Assembly: GCF_016584085.1 (NCBI RefSeq) | Contig: NZ_NRSJ01000015.1 | Span: forward strand, 23,091 to 87,090 | Direction of reading: 5' to 3' | DNA length: 64,000 bases | Source: Halochromatium glycolicum | GTDB taxonomy: Bacteria; Pseudomonadota; Gammaproteobacteria; Chromatiales; Chromatiaceae | Part shown: positions 50,530 through 60,773 of the stretch, in pieces | How the letters are laid out: the number at the start of each line of letters is the position of its first letter | How positions within the stretch are numbered: position 1 is the first letter of the stretch | Program-made: the position numbers and the translations under genes | Notes under the pieces: generated by a model | The model's input: the letters and a program-made list of their open reading frames with translations, nothing else | What the model was told of the DNA's origin: nothing | The model's database searches: none

Positions 50530-51642
50530 ATGAAGATTTTGGTCGAACGTAGCGTGCTGCTGCCGGCACTGGCGGTGGTCGGAGGCGTCGTGGAACGGCG
50601 GCAAACATTACCGATTTTGGGGAATCTGCTGCTGGTGGCTGAAGAGGACGGCGTTCGACTACGAGGAAGCGATCTGGAGATCGAGATCAGCACGCGCGCA
50701 GCGGCGGATGTGCAAGAGGGCGGTGCGGTGACCTTACCAGCGCGCAAGCTGATCGATATCGTCCGGAGCCTGCCCGAGGACGGCCGGATCGAGATCAAGT
50801 CACAGGACGACCGGGCCAGTCTGGTCTGCAACCGCAGTCGCTTCACATTGAGCACGCTCGCGGCCGGTGATTTTCCTTCGATGGAGGTACCGGAAGCACA
50901 GGTGAGGTTGGACCTCGATCGGGAGCTGTTGCGGCGGTTGCTCGACAAGACCGCCTTCGCGATGGCGCATCAGGATGTGCGGTACTACCTCAATGGTGTG
51001 CTGCTCGAGCTGGGGGGTGGGCGGATCGTGGCCGTCGCGACCGATGGGCATCGGTTGGCGAAGGTGGTCGGTGCTGCGGAGGAGCTCTCGACAACGGGGG
51101 AGTCCGATCCGTATCAGGTGATCATCCCGTCGAAGACGGTCACCGAACTGCGGAGGTTGCTTGGGTCAGCATCGGAGAGGGTGCGGCTCGAACTGTCCGA
51201 CCGCACGCTGCGCGTGGAGCTGGGCGAAACGGTAATGGTCTCCAAGTTGGTAGAAGGCCAATATCCGGAATATAGCCGTGTCATCCCGACCGGTCTGGAA
51301 CGTGAAGCGAAGGTCGACAAAGAGCGTTTACGGGGGGCGTTGCAGCGCACGGCGATCTTGTCGAACGAGAAGTACAAGGGTGTGCGGGTGACCTTCGATG
51401 AGGGACGACTCGCGCTGCAGACGCAGAACCCTGAAAAGGAAGAGGCCGAAGACGAGCTCGAGCTGGACTACTCGGGGGAACGGGTCTCGGTTGGTTTCAA
51501 CGTGGCCTATGTGCTCGACGTGCTCGGTGCGGTGGATGGATCGGAGGTAGCGATCGAATTCCGGAATGCGGAGAGCAGTGCGGTGTGGCGCGGCGTTGGC
51601 GCCGAGGATGAGGTCTTCGTGATCATGCCAATGCGTCTATAG
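50530..51642 (+). CDS. dnaN: DNA polymerase III sliding clamp (beta)
   Basis: A 370-residue clamp with three similar domains. MKILVERSVLLPALAVVGGVVERRQTLPILGNLL and the C-terminal VFVIMPMRL are typical. AGG precedes the ATG. recF follows 35 bases later. Confidence 0.96.
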   Translation: MKILVERSVLLPALAVVGGVVERRQTLPILGNLLLVAEEDGVRLRGSDLEIEISTRAAADVQEGGAVTLPARKLIDIVRSLPEDGRIEIKSQDDRASLVCNRSRFTLSTLAAGDFPSMEVPEAQVRLDLDRELLRRLLDKTAFAMAHQDVRYYLNGVLLELGGGRIVAVATDGHRLAKVVGAAEELSTTGESDPYQVIIPSKTVTELRRLLGSASERVRLELSDRTLRVELGETVMVSKLVEGQYPEYSRVIPTGLEREAKVDKERLRGALQRTAILSNEKYKGVRVTFDEGRLALQTQNPEKEEAEDELELDYSGERVSVGFNVAYVLDVLGAVDGSEVAIEFRNAESSAVWRGVGAEDEVFVIMPMRL

Positions 51643-51677
51643 CGGGGCGCGAGGGGTTCGATCCTGAGCGATCGGGT

Positions 51678-52739
51678 TTGGCATTGATCGAGCGGCTTCG
51701 GATTCGGCGCTTCCGGAATCTGGCCGATATCGAGTTCGCTCCGGGCTCTGGGGTGAGTTGGCTGGTTGGCGCGAATGCCTCGGGCAAGACGGCCTTGCTC
51801 GAGGCGATCTACTGCCTTAGCCGCGGGCGAAGCTTTCGAGGCAAGCGTCACGGTCCATTGGTGATGCGCGGCGCAACCGGCGCTCGAGTGGAGGGGCTGG
51901 TTGAGCGAGCAGGCCTGAGGCGCACGATCGAATGGTCGATCGGGGTCCGTGGCGGAGCGGAGCGAGAGCCGCCGGTATCGGAATTCCAGTTGCCAGTGCG
52001 GTTGATTTGCGAGGCAACCCACGCGTTGGTGGAAGGCGAGCCATCGCTGCGGCGCCGGTTCTTGGATTGGAATCTTGGTTTGTCGGAACAGGATGCCGTG
52101 CAGGTGTTCAGTCGGTTTCGGCGCGCGGCGGCACAACGCAACGCGTGGCTGCGTGCGGGGGGGCGGGGCAGGGCGATGTGGGATCGAGCCTATGCGGACA
52201 CCCTGGCGGAGTTGCTCGAAAGGCGGCTTGGCATGCTTGCCCGGTTGGACGAAGGGCTTCAGCGGTTGGCGCGGGGAACCGGCTGGTTCGAGGACCTCAG
52301 CGTGGAGTGGGAAGGGCCGGATGCGGACGCGTTAGCGATTCTTACGAAGCTCGAGGCGATGCGCGATGCGGATCGGGAACGCGGATTTACCTATCTAGGT
52401 GCGTCAAGGTGTGACTTCGCATTGCGATCGGACGGGTCGCGGTGGGCGGGATCGCGGGGTCAAGGGAAGGTGGCTGGAATCCTGTTGCAGCTTGCAGCCG
52501 ACCAGGCCGTCTCCGAGGCGACGGGAGCGGGTTCGGTGTGGCTGGTGGATGATATTGAAGCCGAGCTCGGCGCAGATTGGGTAGTGCGCCTGCTCGAGAT
52601 GCTGCGTCAGCATGGGCGGCAGATGCTTGTGACGTCATTGCCCGGAAAGGCGGCGCTTCGCGATGGCCGGTGTGCGGAGGATCAGATGTTCCACGTGGAA
52701 CAGGGAAGACTGAAAGCCCCGATCAACGCGGCCGTTTGA
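51678..52739 (+). CDS. recF: DNA replication/repair protein RecF
   Basis: A 353-residue SMC-like ATPase that loads RecA at gaps. Walker A is GANASGKTALLEAIYCLSRG and the signature/Walker B region RGQGKVAGILLQLA and WLVDDIEAELGADW. The start is TTG (51678). A perfect parS site (52687-52702) is embedded in the last codons and read as MFHVEQ. The usual next gene, gyrB, is displaced by 4.1 kb. Confidence 0.94.
   Translation: MALIERLRIRRFRNLADIEFAPGSGVSWLVGANASGKTALLEAIYCLSRGRSFRGKRHGPLVMRGATGARVEGLVERAGLRRTIEWSIGVRGGAEREPPVSEFQLPVRLICEATHALVEGEPSLRRRFLDWNLGLSEQDAVQVFSRFRRAAAQRNAWLRAGGRGRAMWDRAYADTLAELLERRLGMLARLDEGLQRLARGTGWFEDLSVEWEGPDADALAILTKLEAMRDADRERGFTYLGASRCDFALRSDGSRWAGSRGQGKVAGILLQLAADQAVSEATGAGSVWLVDDIEAELGADWVVRLLEMLRQHGRQMLVTSLPGKAALRDGRCAEDQMFHVEQGRLKAPINAAV
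52687..52702. promoter_or_regulatory. parS site 1 (inside recF)
   Basis: TGTTCCACGTGGAACA, a perfect 16-bp palindrome matching the chromosomal ParB site, lies in the recF reading frame 37 bases before the stop. Confidence 0.85.
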
Positions 52740-52740
52740 C

Positions 52741-52798
52741 TGCACAAGCTCATGATGTCAGCGGCCGCAGCAGTCATTCTGCGAGGGCTTCTCAGGAC
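52741..52798 (-). repeat. Partial R2-like repeat
   Basis: The stretch ending CATTCTGCGAGGGCTTCTCAGG resembles the end of the R2 copy at 29081-29168. Only part of the element is recognisable. 52800-52910 shows nothing. Confidence 0.35.
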
Positions 52799-52913
52799 GC
52801 ACGTCCTCAACCAGCCCGCGCGCCCGTCGGCACAATCCGGATCAACCCCTGAGGTCTCCCCACAATTTGGCCGTCGCTACGATGATTAACCCGGGGGTTG
52901 CCGAAACCGGCCT

Positions 52914-52980
52914 GTCGCCCGCAAGCGGGCTCCTACGAACCACAGCGGCTGAAGTCCGTAGGTGCCCGCTTGCGGGCGAC
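52914..52980. repeat. REP-like bi-palindrome
   Basis: Two 24-base arms starting GTCGCCCGCAAGCGGG are inverted relative to each other with 23/24 identity and a 19-base spacer. Each arm contains the palindrome GCCCGCAAGCGGGC followed by TCCTACG, the look of pseudomonad/xanthomonad REP elements. Confidence 0.75.
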
Positions 52981-53099
52981 ACGGCGAGTGACCCCAGGCG
53001 ATGAGGCCCAAGCGCAGTGGCTTGCTGGGCAAGCAGAGGATAACCTGCCGTCTGTTCGACTGAATTGCTGGGGATACATCGGAATCAACCCCCATTTCG

Positions 53100-53790
53100 G
53101 CGCGTCGATTAGCATGTAGAGTCCGCCATCGGGTCCTTGCCGGACCACGTGCACGCGCTGACCGATGCTGAGCTTCTGGTCATCGACGACCGGGGTGCCA
53201 TCGAGCACGCTGCGACGCAACTGCTTGAACGCGAGCGCGCCGCTGATCAGATCGCCTCGCCACGCGGGGAAATCGTCGCCCGTCTAGAAGGCCATCCCGC
53301 TCGGCGCGATCGACGGCGTCCAGACCACCTTCGGCTGGGTCACGCCCGGCGCCTGGGTCTTCTCCGAAGCCGCCCGCGCGCCAGGGCCGTCCGGTTCGCC
53401 TCCTTCGTCCCCTCGGCAAAGTCAGATAGACCAGCTGGTTCGCATCGAAGTCTGGATCCAGGGCGATATCGAGCAGGCCACCCTGGCCGCAGGCGCAGAC
53501 CTCGGGAATGCCGCCGATCGGAGTCGGATCGAGCCGCGCCGCGCCGAAGACGTCATCGATCAGGCGCAGCCGTCCCGGCCGCTCCGTTACCAGCGCCGAG
53601 CCATCCGGCAGCCACGCAATGCCCGAGGGATCACGCAGGCCGATGATGATCGTCTCTATCCGCCAGCCTTCGGCCTCAGGCACATCGCCAGTCGGCTCGA
53701 CGGGTCCGGATGGCTCACTGCAGCCAAGCACTGGTACTAAAGCCAGCAGCCAGGTTGTTAACAGGCATCCGCGCCCCCGGGCGCCCCTTT
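53100..53790 (-). pseudogene. Decayed PQQ-dependent sugar dehydrogenase lipoprotein
   Basis: Minus-strand pieces of one gene in several frames. A lipobox (LLALVPVLGCSEP) is followed by WRIETIIIGLRDPSGIAWLPDGSALVTERPGRLRLIDD, then a frame change to EGTKEANRTALARGRL. A deletion of well over 100 codons joins it to VTQPKVVWTPSIAPSGMAF and an in-frame TAG at the Tyr codon. GDDFPAWRGDLISGALAFKQL then leads to VVRQGPDGGLYMLIDAP. The order matches glucose/sorbosone dehydrogenase family proteins. The gene is dead. 53800-54280 shows nothing recognisable. Confidence 0.8.
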
Positions 53791-54286
53791 CGGTCCGCTC
53801 TACTCATCGCCATTACCCTCAATCTCGCACAGTTGGGTCGACGATCGCCCCGCGTAACGGTTGCCGGACACTGTGATCCCACAGTCCATGGGTCCTTCGG
53901 CGCGTCTAGGCTGCCCGTGTCTCAGCGGTGATCAGCCAACCAGCTACCCGGAACGAAATTGCCGACCAATATGGGGCGGCTCGGCTTATCGGCGCGCGAG
54001 CCCGAATCCAGGCAGCGGATGCCCCGATTTCCAGTGTCCCTGGGCATGTTGGTGTCCGGGTCATACGAGTCGGTAGAGTAACCTTTGCTCGCGCCGCCAG
54101 AGCGCATCGCGCGCCGATACCGAGCATGGCGGCGCGCCCCTCTGGAGCATGGAACGCTGGCAGCCGTTATGTCAGTAACGCTCGTCCAGGGGACGCCAGC
54201 CAAGACATCTGATGCTGGCATCGTCAGCACCCGATGGCCGCGTGGCGGAGAGATCGGATGACCCTGCACGACCAGCCCCCGCGACG

Positions 54287-54460
54287 CTGGGCGAAAGTGC
54301 TGGCTCCAAGGGTGAAGGAGGGGTGTCTGGCTGCGCTCGGCGGGGGTGTCGATGGCAAGGATGCCATCGTCAAGCCTCCAAGGACGGATTCACGGCGTCC
54401 CCCGCCGAGCGCAGCCCGGCGCCCCTCCTGGCGCAGTCCTCGCGTTCGGCGCCAGCATTC
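54287..54460 (+). repeat. Fold-back repeat related to family R3
   Basis: About 170 bases forming a long stem (GGCTGCGCTCGGCGGGGG and its complement). The centre carries the block TGTCGATGGC...GTCAAGCCTCCAAGGACGGATTCACGGCG shared with the R3 copies at 54860 and 55524. The outer TA-flanked ends seen in those two copies are not found. Confidence 0.65.
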
Positions 54461-54484
54461 ATCAACCAGCAGAGGCGATGCCCG

Positions 54485-54573
54485 TTGAGAAGCCCTAACG
54501 GAATGACTTCCGCGATTCGCGAGATCAGATATCCGCGCAAATCAAGCGGGCGTTTTGATCGAACTTCCTAAGA
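54485..54573 (+). repeat. CCTAAG-end repeat (family R2), diverged copy
   Basis: 89 bases aligning with 41145-41233. It shares GAAGC..., GGAATG, CGGGCGTTTTGAT and the terminal CTTCCTAAG. Confidence 0.55.
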
Positions 54574-54803
54574 CTCAGGTGAGCACGATGGACGTTAGGA
54601 CACTGCTGAAACCTGTTGCAGCCCTGGTGACATCGGGTGCGATGTCGGTTCGGTCGGCTGTCCGGCGGATTTGGAATGCGAGCTTCGCGGCGATTCGAGG
54701 TTGCGGTGTCGCGTGGCCCTGGGTCCGTACAGGGCGCGGATAATCGTGGTCCCGTTGCTGAGAAGGGCGTTGCCTGGGGATGATCCGCTGGTGGAGCGTG
54801 GGA

Positions 54804-54819
54804 TGTTCCACGTGGAACA
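54804..54819. promoter_or_regulatory. parS site 2
   Basis: TGTTCCACGTGGAACA, perfect; in the first, diverged module. Confidence 0.9.
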
Positions 54820-54859
54820 TGCAAGACATACAGCGCTCCGAGGGGGATGACGGTGGTTA

Positions 54860-55050
54860 TACCCAAAGCACGTCAATGCTCGGCACGGCAGAGCGGAGGG
54901 TCGGGTGACGGCGAGCGGGGGTGTCGATGGCATGGAGGCCGTCGTCAAGCCGCCAGGGAGGGATTCACGGTGTCCCTCCATCACTGCCCCCAGCGCCGTG
55001 ACGCGCCCCGGAGCGGTCGAGGAAAGCCGAAAACCGGTTTGCGATGGGTA
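54860..55050 (+). mobile_element. R3 MITE-like insertion, copy 1
   Basis: 191 bases with ends TACCCAAAGC and GCGATGGGTA. It is inserted between GGTGGTTA and TAGAAC; the uninterrupted module at 55255 reads GGTGGTTAGAACCC, so a TA dinucleotide has been duplicated. It carries the fold-back core shared with 54287-54460. There is no gene. Confidence 0.75.
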
Positions 55051-55207
55051 TAGAACACGGTTGAGGCCTGGAATGGATTTGCTCGCACCGGACGTAGTTC
55101 CCGGCTGGGCGGCGGTTCGTCACACTCCGTCTGCATAAGGCACGGATGATCATGGCCTCATTGCGAGAAAGGCGTTGCCTGGAGATGACCCGCTGGCGGA
55201 GCGTGGA

Positions 55208-55223
55208 TGTTCCACGTGGAACA
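55208..55223. promoter_or_regulatory. parS site 3
   Basis: TGTTCCACGTGGAACA, perfect; in the first of the three near-identical modules. Confidence 0.9.
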
Positions 55224-55468
55224 TGGAAGACGTACAGCGATCGGAAGGAATGACGGTGGTTAGAACCCGGCCGAAGTCTGTAACGGACTCGCTCGCGCCG
55301 GACGCTTCCCGGATGATCGGTGAGCTGGTCGGGCGACTGGAATCCGAGTCTCGCGGCGATACGATGCCGCGGCAGTTCGTCACACTCCGTCTGCACAAGG
55401 CACGGATGATCCTGACCTCATTGCGAGAAAGGCGTTGCCTGGAGACGACCCGCTGGCGGAGCGTGAGA

Positions 55469-55484
55469 TGTTCCACGTGGAACA
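55469..55484. promoter_or_regulatory. parS site 4
   Basis: TGTTCCACGTGGAACA, perfect; 261 bases from site 3, i.e. one module length. Confidence 0.9.
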
Positions 55485-55523
55485 TGGAAGACGTACAGCG
55501 ATCGGAAGGAATGACGGTGGTTA

Positions 55524-55702
55524 TACTCATCGCAGATCAGTTTTCGGCGTTTCGAGCCCGCTCCGGGTCGGGCAGCGGCAATCGGGGGACGCCGTGAATC
55601 CGTCCTTGGAGGCTTGACGACGGCTTCCATGCCGTCGACACCCCCGATTGCCGCTACCCGATCCGGAGCTACGCCCTGCCGTCGACTGACGTGGTTTGGG
55701 TA
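55524..55702 (-). mobile_element. R3 MITE-like insertion, copy 2
   Basis: 179 bases, opposite orientation to copy 1 but in the same position of the module (GGTGGTTA | TAGAACCC). Reverse-complemented ends TACCCAAACCACGTC and TGCGATGAGTA match copy 1. A 29-base inner inverted repeat starting GCTCCGGGTCGGG pairs with 27/29 identity. Confidence 0.75.
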
Positions 55703-55910
55703 TAGAACCCGGTCGAAGTCTGTAACGGACTCGCTCGCACCGGACGCTTCCCGGATGAGCTGTGGGCCGGTCAGAGGACTGGAATCCAAGTTTCGCGGCG
55801 ATACGATGCTGCGGCGGTTCGTCACACTCCGTCTGCACTAGGCACGGATGATCATGACCTCATTGCGAGAAAGGCGTTGCCTGGAGATGACCCGCCGGCG
55901 GAGCGCGAGA

Positions 55911-55926
55911 TGTTCCACGTGGAACA
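55911..55926. promoter_or_regulatory. parS site 5
   Basis: TGTTCCACGTGGAACA, perfect; in the third near-identical module. Confidence 0.9.
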
Positions 55927-56179
55927 TGGAAGACGTACAGCGATCGGAAGGGATGACGGTGGTTAGAACCCCATCGAACACCGTAACGGACTCGCTCGCG
56001 CCGGACGTCACTCCCGGCTGTTGGGCGGGCTGATGGGCCGAATCCAAATCGGAGACGAGCTGCGGGGACGATTCGACCGTGCGGCGGCTCGTAAACTCTG
56101 CACTCAGGAACCACGGATGAGTCCAACAGAACCACCGGCAAGGGCGATTCCAGAGGTTGTTGGGCGTTGGGGTGATAGA

Positions 56180-56195
56180 TGTTCCACGTGGAACA
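56180..56195. promoter_or_regulatory. parS site 6
   Basis: TGTTCCACGTGGAACA, perfect; in the degenerate last module. 56200-56640 shows no gene. Confidence 0.9.
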
Positions 56196-56660
56196 CTGTC
56201 TATCCGCATCCGCCGTTCGAGTCACCGCCAGGCTGACGGGCGCCTGGTGCAATGTCGGGTGCTCTCTCTCGGCAAGATCAGCGAGGCCCGGAAAGCGAAG
56301 CGATGCCGCGCGCTCGCTGTGCCTGAACGAGTGTCCTGACCTCTGTGATCCGAACACCAAAATGCCCTGGATGCTGTAAGCCGCTACGACCACCAGAGCA
56401 CGCCCCGCGCGGCGCCCAGCGTTGTGACAACTCGTTGGAAGAGACTGACTATTCCGCCTCGTTGTGCCTCGCTGGCCAATTCCCGATCAGGCACGCGGGA
56501 CGTACCCTGGCGACCGTCCAACTGCGGTTTCTAGACCGCGTCCAGAGACAGAAACGTCATTTCTCCGCAGCAGGCGTGGTCAAAATTGCACATCCCAAAC
56601 TAGACGCAGTGTAGGTAAAAATGATCCTGCATCAACCGCCAATCCTATCCGTTAACGCGG

Positions 56661-56666
56661 TATAAT
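56661..56666 (+). promoter_or_regulatory. -10 box of gyrB
   Basis: A perfect TATAAT preceded by GCGG, 177 bases before the gyrB ATG. No convincing -35 is seen at the right distance. Confidence 0.5.
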
Positions 56667-56839
56667 CAGTCGGTTCCGGTACAGTCTCCTCGCGAAACCA
56701 TGTGCCGGCCGTGATCTCAACCGGGCTGACCCAGCTGCGCTGACATTGGGCGAGCCTGGTCCCAGGGCCTCACTAGTCTGCGCTGATCCCCAGCGACAGC
56801 TGTCGGGACTCAATTCGACCGTATCCCAGAATCACCTAA

Positions 56840-59265
<2,426 letters not shown>

Positions 59266-59267
59266 GC

Positions 59268-59300
59268 CGAGCCGCCGCACGGGTTGCCGCGGCTCGTTTC
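59268..59300 (+). terminator. Hairpin between gyrB and plsC
   Basis: CGAGCCGC and GCGGCTCG form an 8-bp stem, followed by TTTC. It can end gyrB transcripts from the left; the convergent plsC stop lies at its edge. Confidence 0.5.
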
Positions 59301-60075
59301 AGCTTCCGGGCCCTCGACGCCCGGCCGCGGAGGTGGTCGGCTCGGGTCGAACCGTCGGCGCCGGCAGCGAGTGCAGCGTCGCCCGAATCCACTGTTCGAC
59401 CTGCGAGTTGATCGCCTCGGCCTTCTGGCCGGCGGTCTCGATGGCGGGCCCGATGACGACATCAATGGTTCCTGCCCGCTTGACGAGCCCTCGACGCGGC
59501 CAAAAATGCCCGGCGTTGTGAGCGATCGGAACGATCTCAGTGCCCGTGCTCGTCGCCAACAAGGCACCGCCGATCCCGAACCGCCTGCGGGCATCGGGCG
59601 CAACGCGGGTGCCCTCCGGAAAGATCACGACACACTGGCCCTGTCTGAGCCGCTCACCGCCGACCTGGAGTAGCTGTTTCATCGCGCGCCGCCCATCCGC
59701 GCGCTTGATCGCGATCGGCTCGAACAGCCTGAGTGCCCAGCCAAAGAACGGTATCCGAAGCAGCTCCTCTTTCATGACCCAGGTCTGGTGCACCGGCAGT
59801 ATCGTCGCCAGTGCGAGCGTCTCCCAGGCCGACTGGTGATTGCTCACCACGACGACGCCGCGGAGATCGGACAGCGAGCCCTCGCCCCGGATTCGATAGT
59901 CGATTCCACAGAGCCACTTCAAGGCTCGGAGCACCGACCGCGCCCAATGCTGACCCATGGCGGTGAGCGTTGGCCGCTGACTGAATGGCGCGAGTAGGAG
60001 GATGAGGCTGCCATAGGCGACGACGCTCGCCCAGAGCACGGCCTCGAAGACTAGCGCGCGGAGTCGAGCGCCCAT
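59299..60075 (-). CDS. plsC: 1-acyl-sn-glycerol-3-phosphate acyltransferase
   Basis: A 258-residue membrane-bound enzyme making phosphatidic acid. Motif I is VSNHQSAWE, the Glu variant of HX4D; motif III is IFPEGTR. Two N-terminal hydrophobic helices (AVLWASVVAYGSLILLLAPF) anchor it. The ATG at 60075 gives the family start (MGARLRALVFEAVL). It follows gmhB by 7 bases. Confidence 0.9.
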   Translation of the reverse strand: MGARLRALVFEAVLWASVVAYGSLILLLAPFSQRPTLTAMGQHWARSVLRALKWLCGIDYRIRGEGSLSDLRGVVVVSNHQSAWETLALATILPVHQTWVMKEELLRIPFFGWALRLFEPIAIKRADGRRAMKQLLQVGGERLRQGQCVVIFPEGTRVAPDARRRFGIGGALLATSTGTEIVPIAHNAGHFWPRRGLVKRAGTIDVVIGPAIETAGQKAEAINSQVEQWIRATLHSLPAPTVRPEPTTSAAGRRGPGS

Positions 60076-60082
60076 CACATGA

Positions 60083-60625
60083 CTAAGGCTTGTCGAGCAA
60101 ACTGTCCACTGCCGACGCCAGATCATCGAAGACCGGTACGTGCATCAGATTGGCTGGAAGCGATTGCTCGGTCTGACGCCCTTTCCCGGTGCGGACCAGG
60201 ATTGGACGCGCTCCTACCTGCAGCGCCGCCTCGAGGTCCCGCGCCGAATCGCCGATAACTGGTGTGCCGCGCAGGGAGCTGCCGGTTCGATAACGGATCT
60301 CGTGCAATAGTCCTGAAAGCGGTTTACGGCAGTCACAGTGATCGTCAGGGCCATGCTGGCAGAAGGCGAAGACCTCGACGCGACCGCCGACTGCGCTCAG
60401 GCGCTGCCGGATCGTCTGGTGGATCGCGTTCAAGCCCTCGAGATCGATCAACCCGCGCGCCAGGGCGGATTGATTGGTCGCCACCGCGACCATGATACCG
60501 GCATTGCTCAACCGCGCGATGGCCTCGAGACTCCCCGAGATCGGCTCCCATTCTGCGATCGACTTGATGTAGTCATCCGAATCCTGATTGATGACCCCAT
60601 CGCGATCGAGAATCACGAGCTTCAT
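60083..60625 (-). CDS. gmhB: D-glycero-beta-D-manno-heptose-1,7-bisphosphate 7-phosphatase
   Basis: A 180-residue HAD phosphatase of LPS heptose synthesis. Motif I is ILDRDGVINQDSDDYIKS, motif II ATNQSALARG, the zinc ligands CQHGPDDHCDCRKP and motif IV VIGDSARDLEAA. The ATG at 60625 (MKLVILDRDGV) is canonical. Position between glyS and plsC is conserved in many gammaproteobacteria. Confidence 0.93.
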   Translation of the reverse strand: MKLVILDRDGVINQDSDDYIKSIAEWEPISGSLEAIARLSNAGIMVAVATNQSALARGLIDLEGLNAIHQTIRQRLSAVGGRVEVFAFCQHGPDDHCDCRKPLSGLLHEIRYRTGSSLRGTPVIGDSARDLEAALQVGARPILVRTGKGRQTEQSLPANLMHVPVFDDLASAVDSLLDKP

Positions 60626-60773
60626 CGGTGCGCCCCTCATCCAGTCGCTCGCGCCGCAACAGAGCGTCCGTTCGTCGTCCGAGCAGACTGGGACCGGAAT
60701 CCCTGAGGCGCAGGGGCCGCATCGCGGTTGGCACTCCGACTGGCGCGCCGGAGCGTTCTGGCCCGAGCAACCG

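Larger units (their letters stand above)
54575..56200 (+). repeat. Tandem array of parS-bearing modules
   Basis: Three near-identical modules of about 260 bp start at 55115, 55375 and 55817 with GTTCGTCACACTCCGTCTGC. Each has CATTGCGAGAAAGGCGTTGC, then parS, then GACGTACAGCGATCGGAAG and GTAACGGACTCGCTCGC. A more diverged module precedes them (54575-55114) and a degenerate one follows (56087-56200). The second is stretched to 442 bases by an R3 insertion. No open frame is conserved between modules, so the array is non-coding. Confidence 0.85.

Noticed and set aside
52898..53119. Small open frames across the REP-like palindrome
   Set aside because: They begin and end in the inverted repeat and have no conserved sequence.
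54965..55838. Open frames of 100-180 codons on both strands in the parS array
   Set aside because: They are read through the repeat modules in different frames, share only the parS-derived peptide FHVE, lack ribosome sites and resemble no protein.
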